A stretch of DNA of 64,000 nucleotides, from contig JADIIX010000044.1 of NCBI GenBank assembly GCA_027604505.1, forward strand, positions 62,001 to 126,000, read 5' to 3'. The notes under the pieces were generated by a model, which was not told the origin of the DNA, did not search any database, and was given only the letters and a program-made list of their open reading frames with translations. This DNA comes from Gonapodya sp. JEL0774 (taxonomy: Eukaryota; Monoblepharomycota; Monoblepharidomycetes; Monoblepharidales; Gonapodyaceae). A program made the position numbers and the translations under genes. Positions 25,001-35,564 of the stretch are shown piece after piece; positions within the stretch are counted from its first letter, which is position 1; each line of letters opens with the position of its first letter.

Positions 25001-25621
25001 GTTCCTGGTATCAGATCCGGGTATGTTTTACACAGGGTTCACGGCGTATAACCCAACAGATGCCACAATGACAATTACGTGAGTAACTGCAAGCTGGAAC
25101 CCTGTTGGCTTCGATTAGATAGGATCATCTCACCGACTGGCAACCTGTCTAGGCACTTGGTCTCGCAAGTGATTTGGTTCGATGCTGGCGCTTGGGGGGT
25201 CCCAAATCCCAATCCAAACGGTGAAGTGATTGGCACAATCGATACAAGTGTCACAGTGATCATCCCACCAAAGTCAAAGAAGAAGTCCCCTCCATTTGGA
25301 GTCTTAGTGTGAGCTCCGAGCTCAAGCGACCACGCGAGTTGGATGTTTTCTTGATCGTGCGCTCTGCCTCCTTCCCCAACCCACCGCAGACCTGACTCCC
25401 CGGTAGCTGTTGCTTCCCTCTTTCCTCTCATCACAAATGCTCTTGTTGTCACTATCTCGTCACCGACCATGTCAATCAAGATTGGCGACTACCCCACCGA
25501 GGTGTCCTACTCCCAGCCAAATATTCTTGTCGATTTGTTTGATTACAATTACACCACTAAGGCCGAAAAGTTGTTCGATCCCACAACCGGGGATTTCACT
25601 TTGCCTTATCCGGATGATTAG
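19007..25621 (+). CDS. Single-pass membrane protein with tandem DUF3712-like repeats
   Basis: A charged cytoplasmic head of about 45 residues (MAAVKRRDSESQEHEDSGLE) is followed by basic KKRRYG and one membrane helix (LLTTIVVVVIAVPLALYVI, about residues 52-70). That suggests a type II membrane protein with a long extracellular or vacuolar-lumen part. The rest is roughly four related units. Each holds an FDPANPWSPKM-like phrase (near 20400, 22115, 23800), a GMQGLA-P-EILAFDI phrase (near 20970, 22740, 24400) and a VGTVTLPNL--IG-NVINATA phrase. Three units add a GGTNTTVQI-GF-GST--PLVPALS phrase (near 21410, 23160, 24840). The pattern and the fungal restriction match DUF3712 proteins, whose function is unknown. 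About 20 introns of 50-90 nt interrupt the gene at repeated places. The final exon ends LPYPDD at the TAG at 25619-25621. Possible N-glycosylation motifs (NTT, NST, NAT) are frequent. A role in the wall or at the cell surface is inference. Confidence 0.72.
19800..25080 (+). repeat. Intragenic tandem repeat units of about 1.7 kb
   Basis: The same motif order recurs with spacings near 1.7 kb: FDPANPWSPKM-like phrases at about 20400, 22115 and 23800, and the GGTNTT / PLVPALS block at about 21410, 23160 and 24840. A shorter, more diverged first unit starts near 19800. Two equivalent introns, ending at 21886 and 23569, both contain TTTCACGTGA near their 3' ends, so exon-intron structure was copied together with coding sequence. 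Confidence 0.7.
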
Positions 25622-26191
25622 AGCGTGTGAGTCTTGGAGGGAACGTGAAAGGTCTATACTTTTGTGGATTTTGGGAGAGAAGGAAGAGAGCATGGCCAAA
25701 GTTTTGATCTATGCAACAAGAAACGTTCAGCGGCGAAGTTTTGATGATATCAGATATGTACTGCAAACAAAGTCGCAAATACTTTCGAGTAGGATTGATT
25801 TATGGGAAAGCATGAACTCAGTCAGAATGCGAAGTTAGCCCAGGAATTTTTTGCCCCCCTGTGCTACTCAGACTTTTTCATCGGTGCGATGGCGCCAGCT
25901 TTCCAGTCTATCCCATGCCAGGTGCAGTGGCAAAGCCGAGTGGCCTGCACAGCACATCCCCCAGTAGGGCAACTTAAACCGCTTCTCCTCCAGACACCGA
26001 GAAAGTTTCTTTCTCTGGGCGGAAAGGCGGATCGCTGATCCAACTATTCGCAAGAATCGACTGCAGTTCTGCCTCTGTTCCTGCACCTACCCATCACTGA
26101 GCGCCGCAAAGATTCAAACCGCACGGTCGTCGTTTTTTCGCACAGGCGTTCCCGATTTATCCTGCTCGCCTCCCCCACTCTCTTTAGTCTC
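25622..26191. other. Intergenic region, nothing recognised
   Basis: 570 bases between two plus-strand genes. It should hold the 3' untranslated region of the DUF3712-type gene and the promoter of NEDD1. The last 100 bases are C/T-rich. No RNA gene or repeat is seen. Confidence 0.45.
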
Positions 26192-29100
26192 ATGTCTGTT
26201 GTAGACTCAGAGCTTTTGGCATCATTCGGCTCAGTATGTGAACTTTGGACACCTGTGGGCACCACCGCTTCCGATCCGTCCTCTTCACCGTACGGCCGCT
26301 TGGGGGGATCCTTTCCGCGTGTCAACAGATCAGCTGCCTGTGTCACTTGGAGTCACGATGGTGAGACTGGCGCGAGTTGTCTCTGACCAGACCCAATAGA
26401 GCATTCGAGCCAAAGTGTTTCTTTAACCGGCGTCGAAAGGGAATCTGTTTGCCTACGCCAATAAGCAATCAATATCGATCTTTGATGTTGACGCAGGAAC
26501 ATCGGAGACGATTGAACTTGGGCTCCCTCACACGGTAAGTTTAATCAAACGTGGGGCACCACCCCTCGATTGCCTTACCATTTTGTGGAAATGCGGTTCT
26601 CACATTGACGTTCTCCAAATCTCTTCGAAACTATATTATGTCGCAAGTCGGAATCCATCACCGCACTGCGTTTCTACGGGCAGTCACGTTACCTCGTGTT
26701 CGGTGGGCAGGGCAGACTTGTCAGGTGCTGGGACAGAGTTCTGAGGAAGTTCGCGGAACCCATAAAGGTGAATTCTTATTCTCGTCAAGTTTTAGGTCGG
26801 AAAGTTACAGGTGTTCCGGGAACGCATACCCATTCATCCCACCGTTTGACCCTGCATTGTCAACACCCCTGCCAGGGCCCCACAGCCAACATCACTTCCA
26901 TTTCCGTCAACCTCGAGGACTCTCGTGTGGCGGTAGCGACTCAAGATGGCCGGCTGGCCGCGTATAACATGGCCAGCAACACTCCTCGAGTCTTTGAGCA
27001 GCCCAGCCGGCAGGTGGGAGTCGAAACCAGACAATTGTGCCCTCATGTGGCAAGCATTTGGGTACCGCGAGAGTCAGCTCAATATCATTCTCTACTTCCA
27101 ATCGCCCGCATCTGATTTACCCCCCCAACCCTCCCCATCGTGTTGCGCCCTACATCTAGACGATTTCCACCACCTCATGGTCCCGTCTCCACCGCGCTCT
27201 CCTTGCTTGCGCCGGTGACGACGGCCATCTCTATCTTTACGACGTCAACCATGGTGCCAAAGCGTTGGCTGTGATGCGGAACGCCCATGACGGCCCCGTC
27301 GGCGAAGTCTGCTTTTCTCAGTCGGGAAGGTATAGCTTGTGGTCTGCAGGGTGGGATGGGAAAGTTAAAATGACGGATGTCGAGAAGAAGAAGTGAGTGG
27401 TTCCGTCGAAAGCATTTCGTGACGAACGGTTGCTGTTCTACAAATGTGACGACACGACTGGGTGTTGTTGTCGCAGGATCACGTGGGCGGCTTCCACTCA
27501 GGACCCCGCTACGTCTGTCACTGCTCATAGTGCCGGCTCATATGTCGCGGTGGGAGACTCGTCCGGCTTTGTTCAGGTTTTCGACCTCCGAAACAACCTC
27601 AAGCCACTTGGAAGGTGGGCAGCGCACAAGGGAGGAGTGAAGGGTGTGAGGTATCAGGTGTGTGTCGATGTGATGAACCATATTGTTCGATTACGTCTAT
27701 GTGCTTACGCTCTGTACGAACAAGCACACGGACCGTCGGAGTCCTTCGAGTGCCCCCCCGCGACCACTTTTTACCCTCTCCACACCTACTAAACCTCGCG
27801 CAAACTCTCCACCGGCTCGCCTGGACGGCACCTCTAAAGAGAACACTGCACCAGAGGCAATCGGAGGCATGGTCGGATCTGTGTACAATCCTTTTTCGTC
27901 CACCGCCGAAGCCAGGAATACCACAGATATACGGGATAGGACGTTGATGAGCCTATTTAGTCCCGTTGCAAGAGATAGAGTCGCAAATTTGACGAGCGAA
28001 GGTGGGTGTCGTCTCCGCGTTGGATCAGTGTCAAAATGGAGAATTTAAATGCCCCAAAACGTGTCAGCCCCACCTCCACAACCGCGATTCCATCTGCCCG
28101 AGCCGCGGGTCTTGGTGCGACCGCCGTCCACATCGTCAGCCACCGAGAGTGAAAAATCTGTGCGATCCATACGGCGGGGGGCCAGCCGGTCGAGAACGAG
28201 CAAAAGCGCGGAAACTGTGAACGAGAGCGAGATGCGAGTCTCTGTCGCGGCGGACGTAGTGCACAAGGGAGATGAATTTTTGGCTGATGGGGACGGTGCG
28301 TTCATCTGTTTCTTTCTACTGCCCGTTTTGTCAGTAATATCTGGGGCGGACATTTGTTCAGTCATGTCCATGTTCTCCCCTGTCTCGAAAACCCGCTCTT
28401 CCACTATGGGATCCACCAACCTCTTCCGCAGCCTCTCAACAAGAACGCGCTCGGGTCCCGGTTTCGCAAACGATGCCTCCACACCCAACGGGCCCAAACC
28501 ATCTCTCACCACTGACAACTCACCCGGATCCGACCACAACTTTGGCCCCGAAACTCCCACTCCCTCAAGCCCTGTCATGCGGACTCGTGCTGATTTTTTG
28601 TCCCTTCGGGAACCATCTTCAAAGTCGACGGGTACTGAACCGGTTCCGGCGACTTTGAAGAGGTCCATGAGTGTTACTTCGAATCGCGACAGATTGGGTG
28701 ACGCCGTAGGAGAGATGCTTACTATCGCCGATTTGGAGGCGCAACCGATGCCGCAGTGGGTGATGCTAAAACCGGGTGCTGGAAGTGTTAGAAAGCCGAA
28801 CGACGGAGGAGCTTCGGCGAGCTTAAACCTGGGTTCAGTGAAACGGTCGCCATCGGAGGGATCGACACCATTTCGTGACGCAACTGTGCGAGGCGTGAGT
28901 CCGATTCTGTCAGCTTCAGCAGTGGGCGTTAGAACCTTCCGCTCGGAATCAACAGATGCTGCAGCTGCGGAGAGCAATGTTGAACAGTCTGTTACTGAAG
29001 ACGGGTTTGCTGGGGACTATCCATACCTTCCATCTCGGATTAGCGAAATCAACGGACGAATGGACGCTTCAGTGGGCGGTACGCCTGTGTTGCCGAATGG

Positions 29101-30105
29101 ACACGGTTTGCAGTCGGAGTCAACGGAGAACCTGCTAAGTTTGCCTAATCTGGGTGCTGGCGGATCGGCCGCTACTACTGGTGATTTGAGATTCATTCAT
29201 GACGGCCAGCAAACAGATCAACAGCAGTCGCCAGTTTTGTATTCGGACCAAAGAAATGGCGTCACTTCTGCAAGGGCTGGTGACCCAACATCAGAAGAAC
29301 GGCAAAAGGGCCATGGTGTAGCAACTGATTCGCTGGTCTTTAAATCCAAGCCTGCGGAGAATGTACAGGACTTCATATTCTTCGATGGGCCTCAGCAACA
29401 CCGTGGACCAGACATCGTTTTCAACAATGTTCAATCGTCTAATCAACCCGTTGAAAACTTCTCGCCTCCCCAAAACTCCCAATCTGCACTGGCTGCCTAT
29501 CTGCAATCCATGAGTCCTAACCCGGCGAATGGTTCCTCCGAAGGTCAGCGAAGTGCAGGTGGATTGAGGAATACCATTTCGGTAGCAGAAACCGAGAGCT
29601 CGAACATTCTACAATCGAGTATCGCTACTTTGCTTGGAAATATTGACAGTGCAGTGAAAGTGATCGCCGATAATGATTTGTCTTCCAGCCGGTTGAACCA
29701 TCAACCAAGCGCAACAAACGCACGAACAACTGGGCTTGCCACCAGCATGTCCTCTACAAGTCCTGCCTTCCAACAAAGCACCCCCGACTTCAATCACCAA
29801 ATTCTGCATAATGCTGTGGATCAAGCTTTGCAACAATTTCGAGCTGGTATTCGCAATGACATTCAGAACATGCACCTGGAGCTTCTGCGGCAGTTTCAAG
29901 CGCAAAGGGTGAGTAATGAGAATAGTAATACCAGCCTGCGTAGCGCATTTCGTGTGATGCCATACTGATCTCTCCTCTGGTCTGTGAACGTGATCCCCAG
30001 GATGAGCTGCAAAGTCTTTTAATCACATACACACCCACGCAAATGTTACTTGATGAAATGCAAGCTCTTCGAGAGGAGAATGACCGATTACGACGATTGT
30101 TTTGA
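26192..30105 (+). CDS. NEDD1: NEDD1-like gamma-tubulin ring complex targeting factor
   Basis: Recruits gamma-tubulin ring complexes to the microtubule-organising centre. The N-terminal exons encode WD40 blades: SAACVTWSHDG, LFAYANKQSISIFDVDAG near 26449, YLVFGGQGRLVRCWDRVLRK near 26693, RVAVATQDGRLAAYN near 26927, GDDGHLYLYDVNHGAKAL near 27217, YSLWSAGWDGKVKMTDVEKK near 27331, YVAVGDSSGFVQVFDLRNN near 27541. One long exon (about 28050-29910) encodes a disordered Ser/Pro-rich middle with many SP/TP sites. The C-terminus is diagnostic: FRAGIRNDIQNMHLELLRQF, then after an intron DELQSLLITYTP, ending LDEMQALREENDRLRRLF at the TGA at 30103-30105. It matches the helical gamma-tubulin-binding tail of animal and plant NEDD1, including the EEN-RLR ending. 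Six to eight introns lie in the WD40 half and their exact sites are approximate. A 310-codon reverse frame at 28045-28977 is a shadow. Confidence 0.85.
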
Positions 30106-30472
30106 TGGATTGATTGTATGCCTAACCAAAAAATTCATTTGCAATTTACTGTATTCTTAGAGTGACTGCCTTGAGCGTCAATGCAGTTCAAGTGGCTTAA
30201 TAATCACTCTCTCGTTATAACTGCATATGAGTCAGTGCAGCATAGAGGAAGGCAGCATAGAGGAAGGTGAAGACAGAGTGGGGGATGCGCTGGATTGTTT
30301 GCAAAAACCAGCAAAAGTCGGCCACACATAACTGATGCAAAAAATGGTAGTCCCCGCTCGAGAGTTGCGGGCAACACAACGTTGAGCCTAAACCGAACCT
30401 ATCACCTCTATCCCTTTCTACCAACACCAGGACACCGCCCGAGAGAACCTCACTACCAGTTGGGTCCTCCGA
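30106..30472. other. Convergent intergenic region
   Basis: 367 bases between the 3' ends of NEDD1 (plus) and ERG8 (minus). It holds both 3' untranslated regions and a perfect 15-bp direct duplication at 30237-30266 (unit GCAGCATAGAGGAAG). Confidence 0.5.
30237..30266. repeat. 15-bp tandem duplication
   Basis: GCAGCATAGAGGAAG is repeated twice head to tail with no mismatch, between two convergent genes. It is probably a simple replication-slippage product. Confidence 0.8.
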
Positions 30473-33065
30473 TCAGAAAAACATCGAATTAATTCCATTC
30501 TTTCCACGCTCATCCTCTCTTCGAACACCAACAGACCCTTCTTCCGCCAACAGAGGGCAGACGATAGGTACGATCCCAGAGGAAGCCTGTCGTGACTCCG
30601 CTGAGATAGAACCTTTCCCGGTCCCCTTCGCGCTTACATTTCCAATAGCATTCCCGTTCTCTCCTTCGTCTTGTCCCACATCCCTCCAACCCCTCCACAC
30701 CATTTCCACCTCCTCTCTCTTCCCCACCGTTATCGCGAACACAGCGTCAAACCCTCCTGCACCTGGAACACCACACATTACGACGCCAGGAGCCGCAGCA
30801 GTCGCGTCCAGCAAGCGTGTTTGTTGCGGAGGTTCGATGGGCACATCGGCTAAAGCAGAGACGCGGCGGAGGATGCTGCGGATCTCGAGGTGTGTGGTAC
30901 GCAGAGTAGCGAAGGCAGTGAGGCTAGGGTTAGGAGGATTTCGGGTGGAGGCTAAGGTTGTCCACTTTCAAAGACGGTTGATGGAGGGAACACAGGTCAC
31001 CGAACCGGAAAACAGGTTTGAAGCAAAAAGCATCTTAGGCTCCTGTTCCCCGCATACAAAGAAAAACCAGAACAAACACTCAAAACTGAGGGCAACCCTC
31101 CGTAACCACAACGCACCTCCTCTCCTCTCTTTCCCTCCAAGAGTTCAACAGCCTCTCCATACCCCTTTGGATCCCTCGTCGACAGCCCCACTAGTTCTCT
31201 CCATCCCTTAATCACATTCATGTTGTGCACATCGAGGTCATTCCATATTTTCTTAGAGGTTTCAGGATCAGCTCGTCGCCAGGCTTGAACTCGGGACACC
31301 AGGGATGGAGTATTAGAGCCACCAGCAATATCGGCCAAGACGAGGTAGGTGTGAGGGGGGAGCCGAAAGGGGATCACTGTAGACGACCAGCTGTTGTGTG
31401 GAGCCGGTCGAATGAGAAATGCATTCAGAAGGAAATAGAATGAAAGGCATGTGAAACAAAACTCACATCTTCTTTGAGAGAACTGGATCAACAGTCGCCA
31501 CAAGAGTATCCGCCGTAACTGTTCCTGCATCACTCGCCTGTAACACCCCAGGGCGCAAAATTTGACTCGGCCTGGGCCTTGTTCCACCTCAAAAACTCAA
31601 AATGTTTACCCACCGCCAAGACCTCTTCGACGCCATTCGGATGAAACCTGGTGTACTCCTGCCCACCATATACAGCTGCGCTCACGTCAAAACCACTGCC
31701 AACTTTCCCTTGAGCTGCACAGTGAACAATCTGAGCAAGATTGTGGACGAGGGCGAGGGCAGAAGGACCGCTAAGAGGAGGTGGGGAGGTAGATAAGGAG
31801 GTTGGAGCCGTGGAGGAGGACTTCTTTGTGGCGGTGGGAAGTGGCGACGAGGCTTGTGGGTCGTTTGTGGGCAAGTCGACGGCACCCAAGTGCGAGAGCA
31901 AGGCAGCGACCAGGGACGTAATCATGGCAGCAGAAGAGCCAAGACCGGTTTTGGCGACATGAGGGATAGTGGAATTAGTTTCGTGGAACGGAGGAAGTCG
32001 GCGAAGGGAGTCCGAAGTTAAGGACAGACCGCGCTGGAGGAGCTGAAGGATATTGATTGTGCAGAGATTGTCGAATTCGCATTATTGAAATGGGGGGGAA
32101 GTGCTCTCAGTGGCAGCACCGATGCAAAAAAAAGAAACAAAGGAGTCCAAGGTGACCGACCGGTGGTGTCCAGATCATCCTCCACTGATCATATTGTGAT
32201 GCTCGGAAAATCAAACAACCACCCCATTGTGCCCAGAGAGAATACACCGCTCCACATTCCAGTAGCTAGCTTCTAGCCCATTGTTACAAAGACGCCCTCC
32301 ACTTACCTGCCCTCTTTGCGAATAAAAGTCATTGTGACCCACGATTGTCACTTCAAGTCCCGTGTCCAAACCTGGATTGAACCTGTCGCCACCATACCTC
32401 TCGGCGACGGGAAGAGCGAGACGAAGGGCAAGTTCCACGAACTTGTTGGGCGTTTGGAAGTCGAGGCTGGGAGGCAATGCTCGTCAGCGTGCATATGGCC
32501 GTTCCCGTCACATAAACAAAGGCTTGCATCACAATCCCAGATCACAAGCTCGAGCAAACATCCCCGCCAGTGTCTGAAGTCCTTGCTGAGGCCCCGTCCT
32601 TACGATTTCTGTCCCGCTTCTTTCCCCAGGTACCTTGAGAGCACCGGTACTCTACAGTACTCACGCCGACTCCAAAGACCACAATCCATTGACAGTCCTC
32701 TTGACGGTATACCTCCACAAGCCATCTTCAAACTGAGGACTCATAATGGTGATCGTCCGGGGTGCGTCATGACTCAAGACCGTAGGCACCTCTGGCGTTC
32801 CCAAACCGAGGGCAGCGGCCGCTGCTGCAGCTGCTCTTCGTGCAGCAGCCCCTGGTCCAGCAGGCACACGGGGGGCTGGCGGTCTACATGTGCGAGCGAC
32901 AGCGTAGAAGCGAGACGTTGTGGAGAGGACAAGGCCCGAGTGCTCTGGGGAGAGAACGAGGTAGCCACCAACAACAAGAACTTTTCCAGGTGCTGTGACG
33001 ACGCTTTGGTGGAATGTAGGCGGTTCAAAGAGGAAGGTTGGTGAGAGAAGAATGAAAGGGGACAT
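30473..33065 (-). CDS. ERG8: Phosphomevalonate kinase (GHMP kinase family)
   Basis: Converts mevalonate-5-phosphate to the diphosphate in isoprenoid and ergosterol synthesis. N-terminus: VVTAPGKVLVVGGYLVLSPE near 33000, the APGK signature of this kinase. Then EVTIVGHNDFYSQR near 32330, VAKTGLGSSAAMITSLVAAL near 31920 (GHMP ATP loop GLGSSAA), and LVHNLAQIVHCAAQGKVGSG near 31740 running into FDVSAAVYGGQEYTRF. Later exons give VLADIAGGSNTPSLVSRVQA near 31330, ALADVPIEPPQQTRLLDATA near 30840 and CGVPGAGGFDAVFAITVG near 30770, matching the C-terminal GHMP region of ERG8. The protein ends with GINSMFF at 30473. An Ala-rich insert (near 32830) follows the first block. The ATG at 33065 is the only good start; upstream in-frame GTG is disfavoured. 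The first 18 residues are unlike the family, so an intron within them is possible. Introns of 70-150 nt. Confidence 0.88.
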
Positions 33066-34056
33066 CAAGTATGGTGTCGACTTAACTATCCCTTCCACGC
33101 GAACCAGAATCTCTCAAGAAGTTGCAGCATCTCGTCTCTTTCTTCAAAATGAGGGTTTCACCTCTCGCCGTCCAGCTGTGTCTGATTGCTAAAACTCTCC
33201 AGACTAGCTCACAATCCTCCGTCTCAACTTTTGCCACAAATGACCTCAACCCCGCCCAATTGCCACGCGATCCGCATGTATCTTTCTCCATCCGGTTCGA
33301 AACTCACGTTGGTCCCGGAATCGCGACTCCGCTCACCGACTGTGCTGTCGCGGTCATTTCCCCCTCGGACAAGTCCGAAAAACTTCAACAATCAAGCGCG
33401 CCTTCAAACCGTCAGCCCCAAGCCCCACGCCACTGTCTCGCGTGTGAGGGAATACGGGATTTGCTGAGTTGCGACGCGGCGGTCGGGTCGAATTCTCTTC
33501 AGTCCGGACACAGCCGGGATGCGGGACCTGGTGTGACTGTGAACGGACCTGTTCTCGAGTATCCCTGGAAATATATAAATTCGCACTTCACATACAGCAT
33601 CGACATTTTACCATTCCATCACTCCTTACATAAGAGCACCAAAGTAAAGTGAACTCTCTGTTGCCGTGACAGTCCAGCTTGACCCCCCGCATAGTATTGC
33701 ATATCCGAGAGCATTTCTCGCACAAACAGATCAAAACAATACTAGGCCGAGTTGAAAAATAACTGTGCTCAAAAAGTGTGAGCATACAGTACTAGTTTAC
33801 CAGAGTGTTGTCGCTGTCGCCCCATCCTGCCCCAGGCTTTGCCACTTCAGTCGGCGCCCTTTCGCTTCCAACCAGAGCTAGCGTCAGGAGAGTCACGACC
33901 CCACATCCCCTTCACCATCCGACTCGCTGCAGTCGAGGAGGAATAGGCAGTGACGAACTGAGGGACCTGCAGGAGACCATGGAAACACAAGACCCGCGCC
34001 AGGCACGCTCGCCCATCTCGCTTCTCGCGTTTCCATTTTCCATCCACTGACGTGCG
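33066..34056. other. Intergenic region, no gene supported
   Basis: About 1 kb between divergent genes (ERG8 minus, a small gene plus). A plus-strand frame from the ATG at 33149 (MRVSPLAVQLCLIAKTL) runs to 33652, but its translation matches no family I know and it is not claimed. A TATA-like TATATAAA lies at 33572-33579. This region should contain both promoters. Confidence 0.4.
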
Positions 34057-34609
34057 ATGATTGTGCGTATCACCCGTCAATCGCTCAGCTTCTCGCGATC
34101 TGGCAAGGCGAATGTTCTGCAAGTCAGCAGGCGCTGTGGTATGCTCCTGCAGGTGGCATGTTTGGTACGTCCGTCGGTCGATATGGTGTGCGAATCCACT
34201 CGCCAGTTTCAATTGCGACACGAATTTCCTGCAGGTGGAATCGCAGGATACCTTATCACCCGATCTGCGACTTCGATCAGCCCACGTGCGAAAGCATTTG
34301 GTGTGACATGTGAGTCCACCTTTTGCAGGAAGAAAATCGCTTGTCCACATTGAAAACGTCACAATATGATCACTCCGAATCAGTATCGACGATCCTCTCT
34401 GCGATGTCTGCTCATAGGTATGGTGTCGACGCGTGCGTCAGGGAAAAGGTTCGTCATTGGTATAGTGGACGTGCTCCCGACGCCTGGGTTCACAATTGGT
34501 CCACACTCTCCTTTACCTTTGTCCAATAATCACCACCACACATCCCACATCATCTTCCAGTCTCGAGCGTACCGCATCGAACGACTTGAAGCACGTGAGA
34601 GAGCGTTGA
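34057..34609 (+). CDS. Small spliced putative (mitochondrial) membrane protein
   Basis: Not recognised by family. The joins are supported by phase-compatible GT-AG sites. One exon is GGIAGYLITRSATSIS then PRAKAFGVT (about 34235-34310). It joins at the acceptor near 34381 to LSTILSAMSAH. After a donor near 34415 and an acceptor at 34560 it joins LERTASNDLKHVRER, ending at the TGA at 34607-34609. Two 5' models exist. In the first, MIVRITRQSLSFSRSGKANV from the ATG at 34057 runs to a donor near 34138. In the second, upstream LLAIWQGECSASQQ and ALWYAPAGGMF join at a donor near 34170. The first gives an Arg/Ser-rich, acid-free N-terminus like a mitochondrial presequence, then a Gly-rich hydrophobic segment. 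The protein is about 75 residues. The ORF could be partly wrong, and no function is proposed. Confidence 0.4.
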
Positions 34610-35564
34610 GAGAAGGATGAAGCAACTTTTTGCGGCGTGGCCTTTTTGCCGAGCATTCACCCTGACGTTGTCGGACTCGTGTGAAAGCCTATTGAGTCCA
34701 CAAGGATACATCAATAGTGGGTCATGGAATGAACGAGTCTACGGAACCCTTGGATCGCGGACACGCTGCACGAGACGCAAGAACGGTTGGCCCACCCACA
34801 ACGTGTTCCATATCATGCACACCTTACACACGATCTCCTCTTCTGCGGATGCACCCCTCAATACGTTACCGTACTTGAGTATCCGTACCGTGACTGTTAT
34901 CAGACCAGACTGGGCGGCGGGGGCCTGTGATCGGCGTGGTGTGTGTCCACCAGGTGCGCTTGGAGAACAAGACAATTCGGGTGAATGATACTTGCGAATG
35001 GAACCAGGAGGAGTGTTCCTGGTCGATCGTTCTATCTGTCCACGTCCATGTACTATATATATTTCAAGTATGTTTTCGTAGTATTACCATTCCACCGACA
35101 CTGTGTTCTACACATTGTAAACCGTACAAGTCTCGATTCCACCGTTGCACCTCGTGGAGGTCACACATACTCGGGTCACGGACCTCACGTCCGACCGGTC
35201 CACACGTCCCCGTTCCCACCGTAGTCACGGAACTCGCCCACCGGCCGCCGGGCCCCCGACGCTGGCCTGCATGCCACCGCCTCTGCCCCCGCCCACGGGC
35301 CAACGCCGCCGGCCCACCAGCCCCACCGGCATTCAAGGTGTCCTGATATGTATGTATGTCACTCAGACCTCCCAGGGATCCCAACTCGCACTTGGCAGGC
35401 ACAGGGCAGACACCCCGTACACGCACACACACCCTGCACGTCCCAGGCCCGCCCTCACATGCACACGGCTGTGCACATCCGTATTCCGACCCCGTGTTCC
35501 ATCCTACCGCCCTTGCTTCCCACCCACCACACCGTGCCCGTCCCACTCAACCACCACCTCTCCA
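34610..35564. other. Convergent intergenic region
   Basis: About 950 bases between the small plus-strand gene and the 3' end of the adenylyltransferase gene on the minus strand. Open frames exist in several registers (for example 34617-34988 and 35145-35813), but none shows a family motif. From about 35150 the plus strand becomes strongly C-rich, continuing into the neighbouring gene. Confidence 0.4.

Noticed and set aside
28045-28977. 310-codon minus-strand open frame over NEDD1
   Set aside because: It lies antisense to the well-supported NEDD1 middle exon; a codon-composition shadow.
33149-33652. Plus-strand frame starting MRVSPLAVQLCLIAKTL
   Set aside because: Translation matches nothing I know and no splice evidence supports it; left as intergenic.
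34617-34988. 124-codon frame after the small spliced gene
   Set aside because: Several registers are open in part of the same interval, which suggests composition and not coding.
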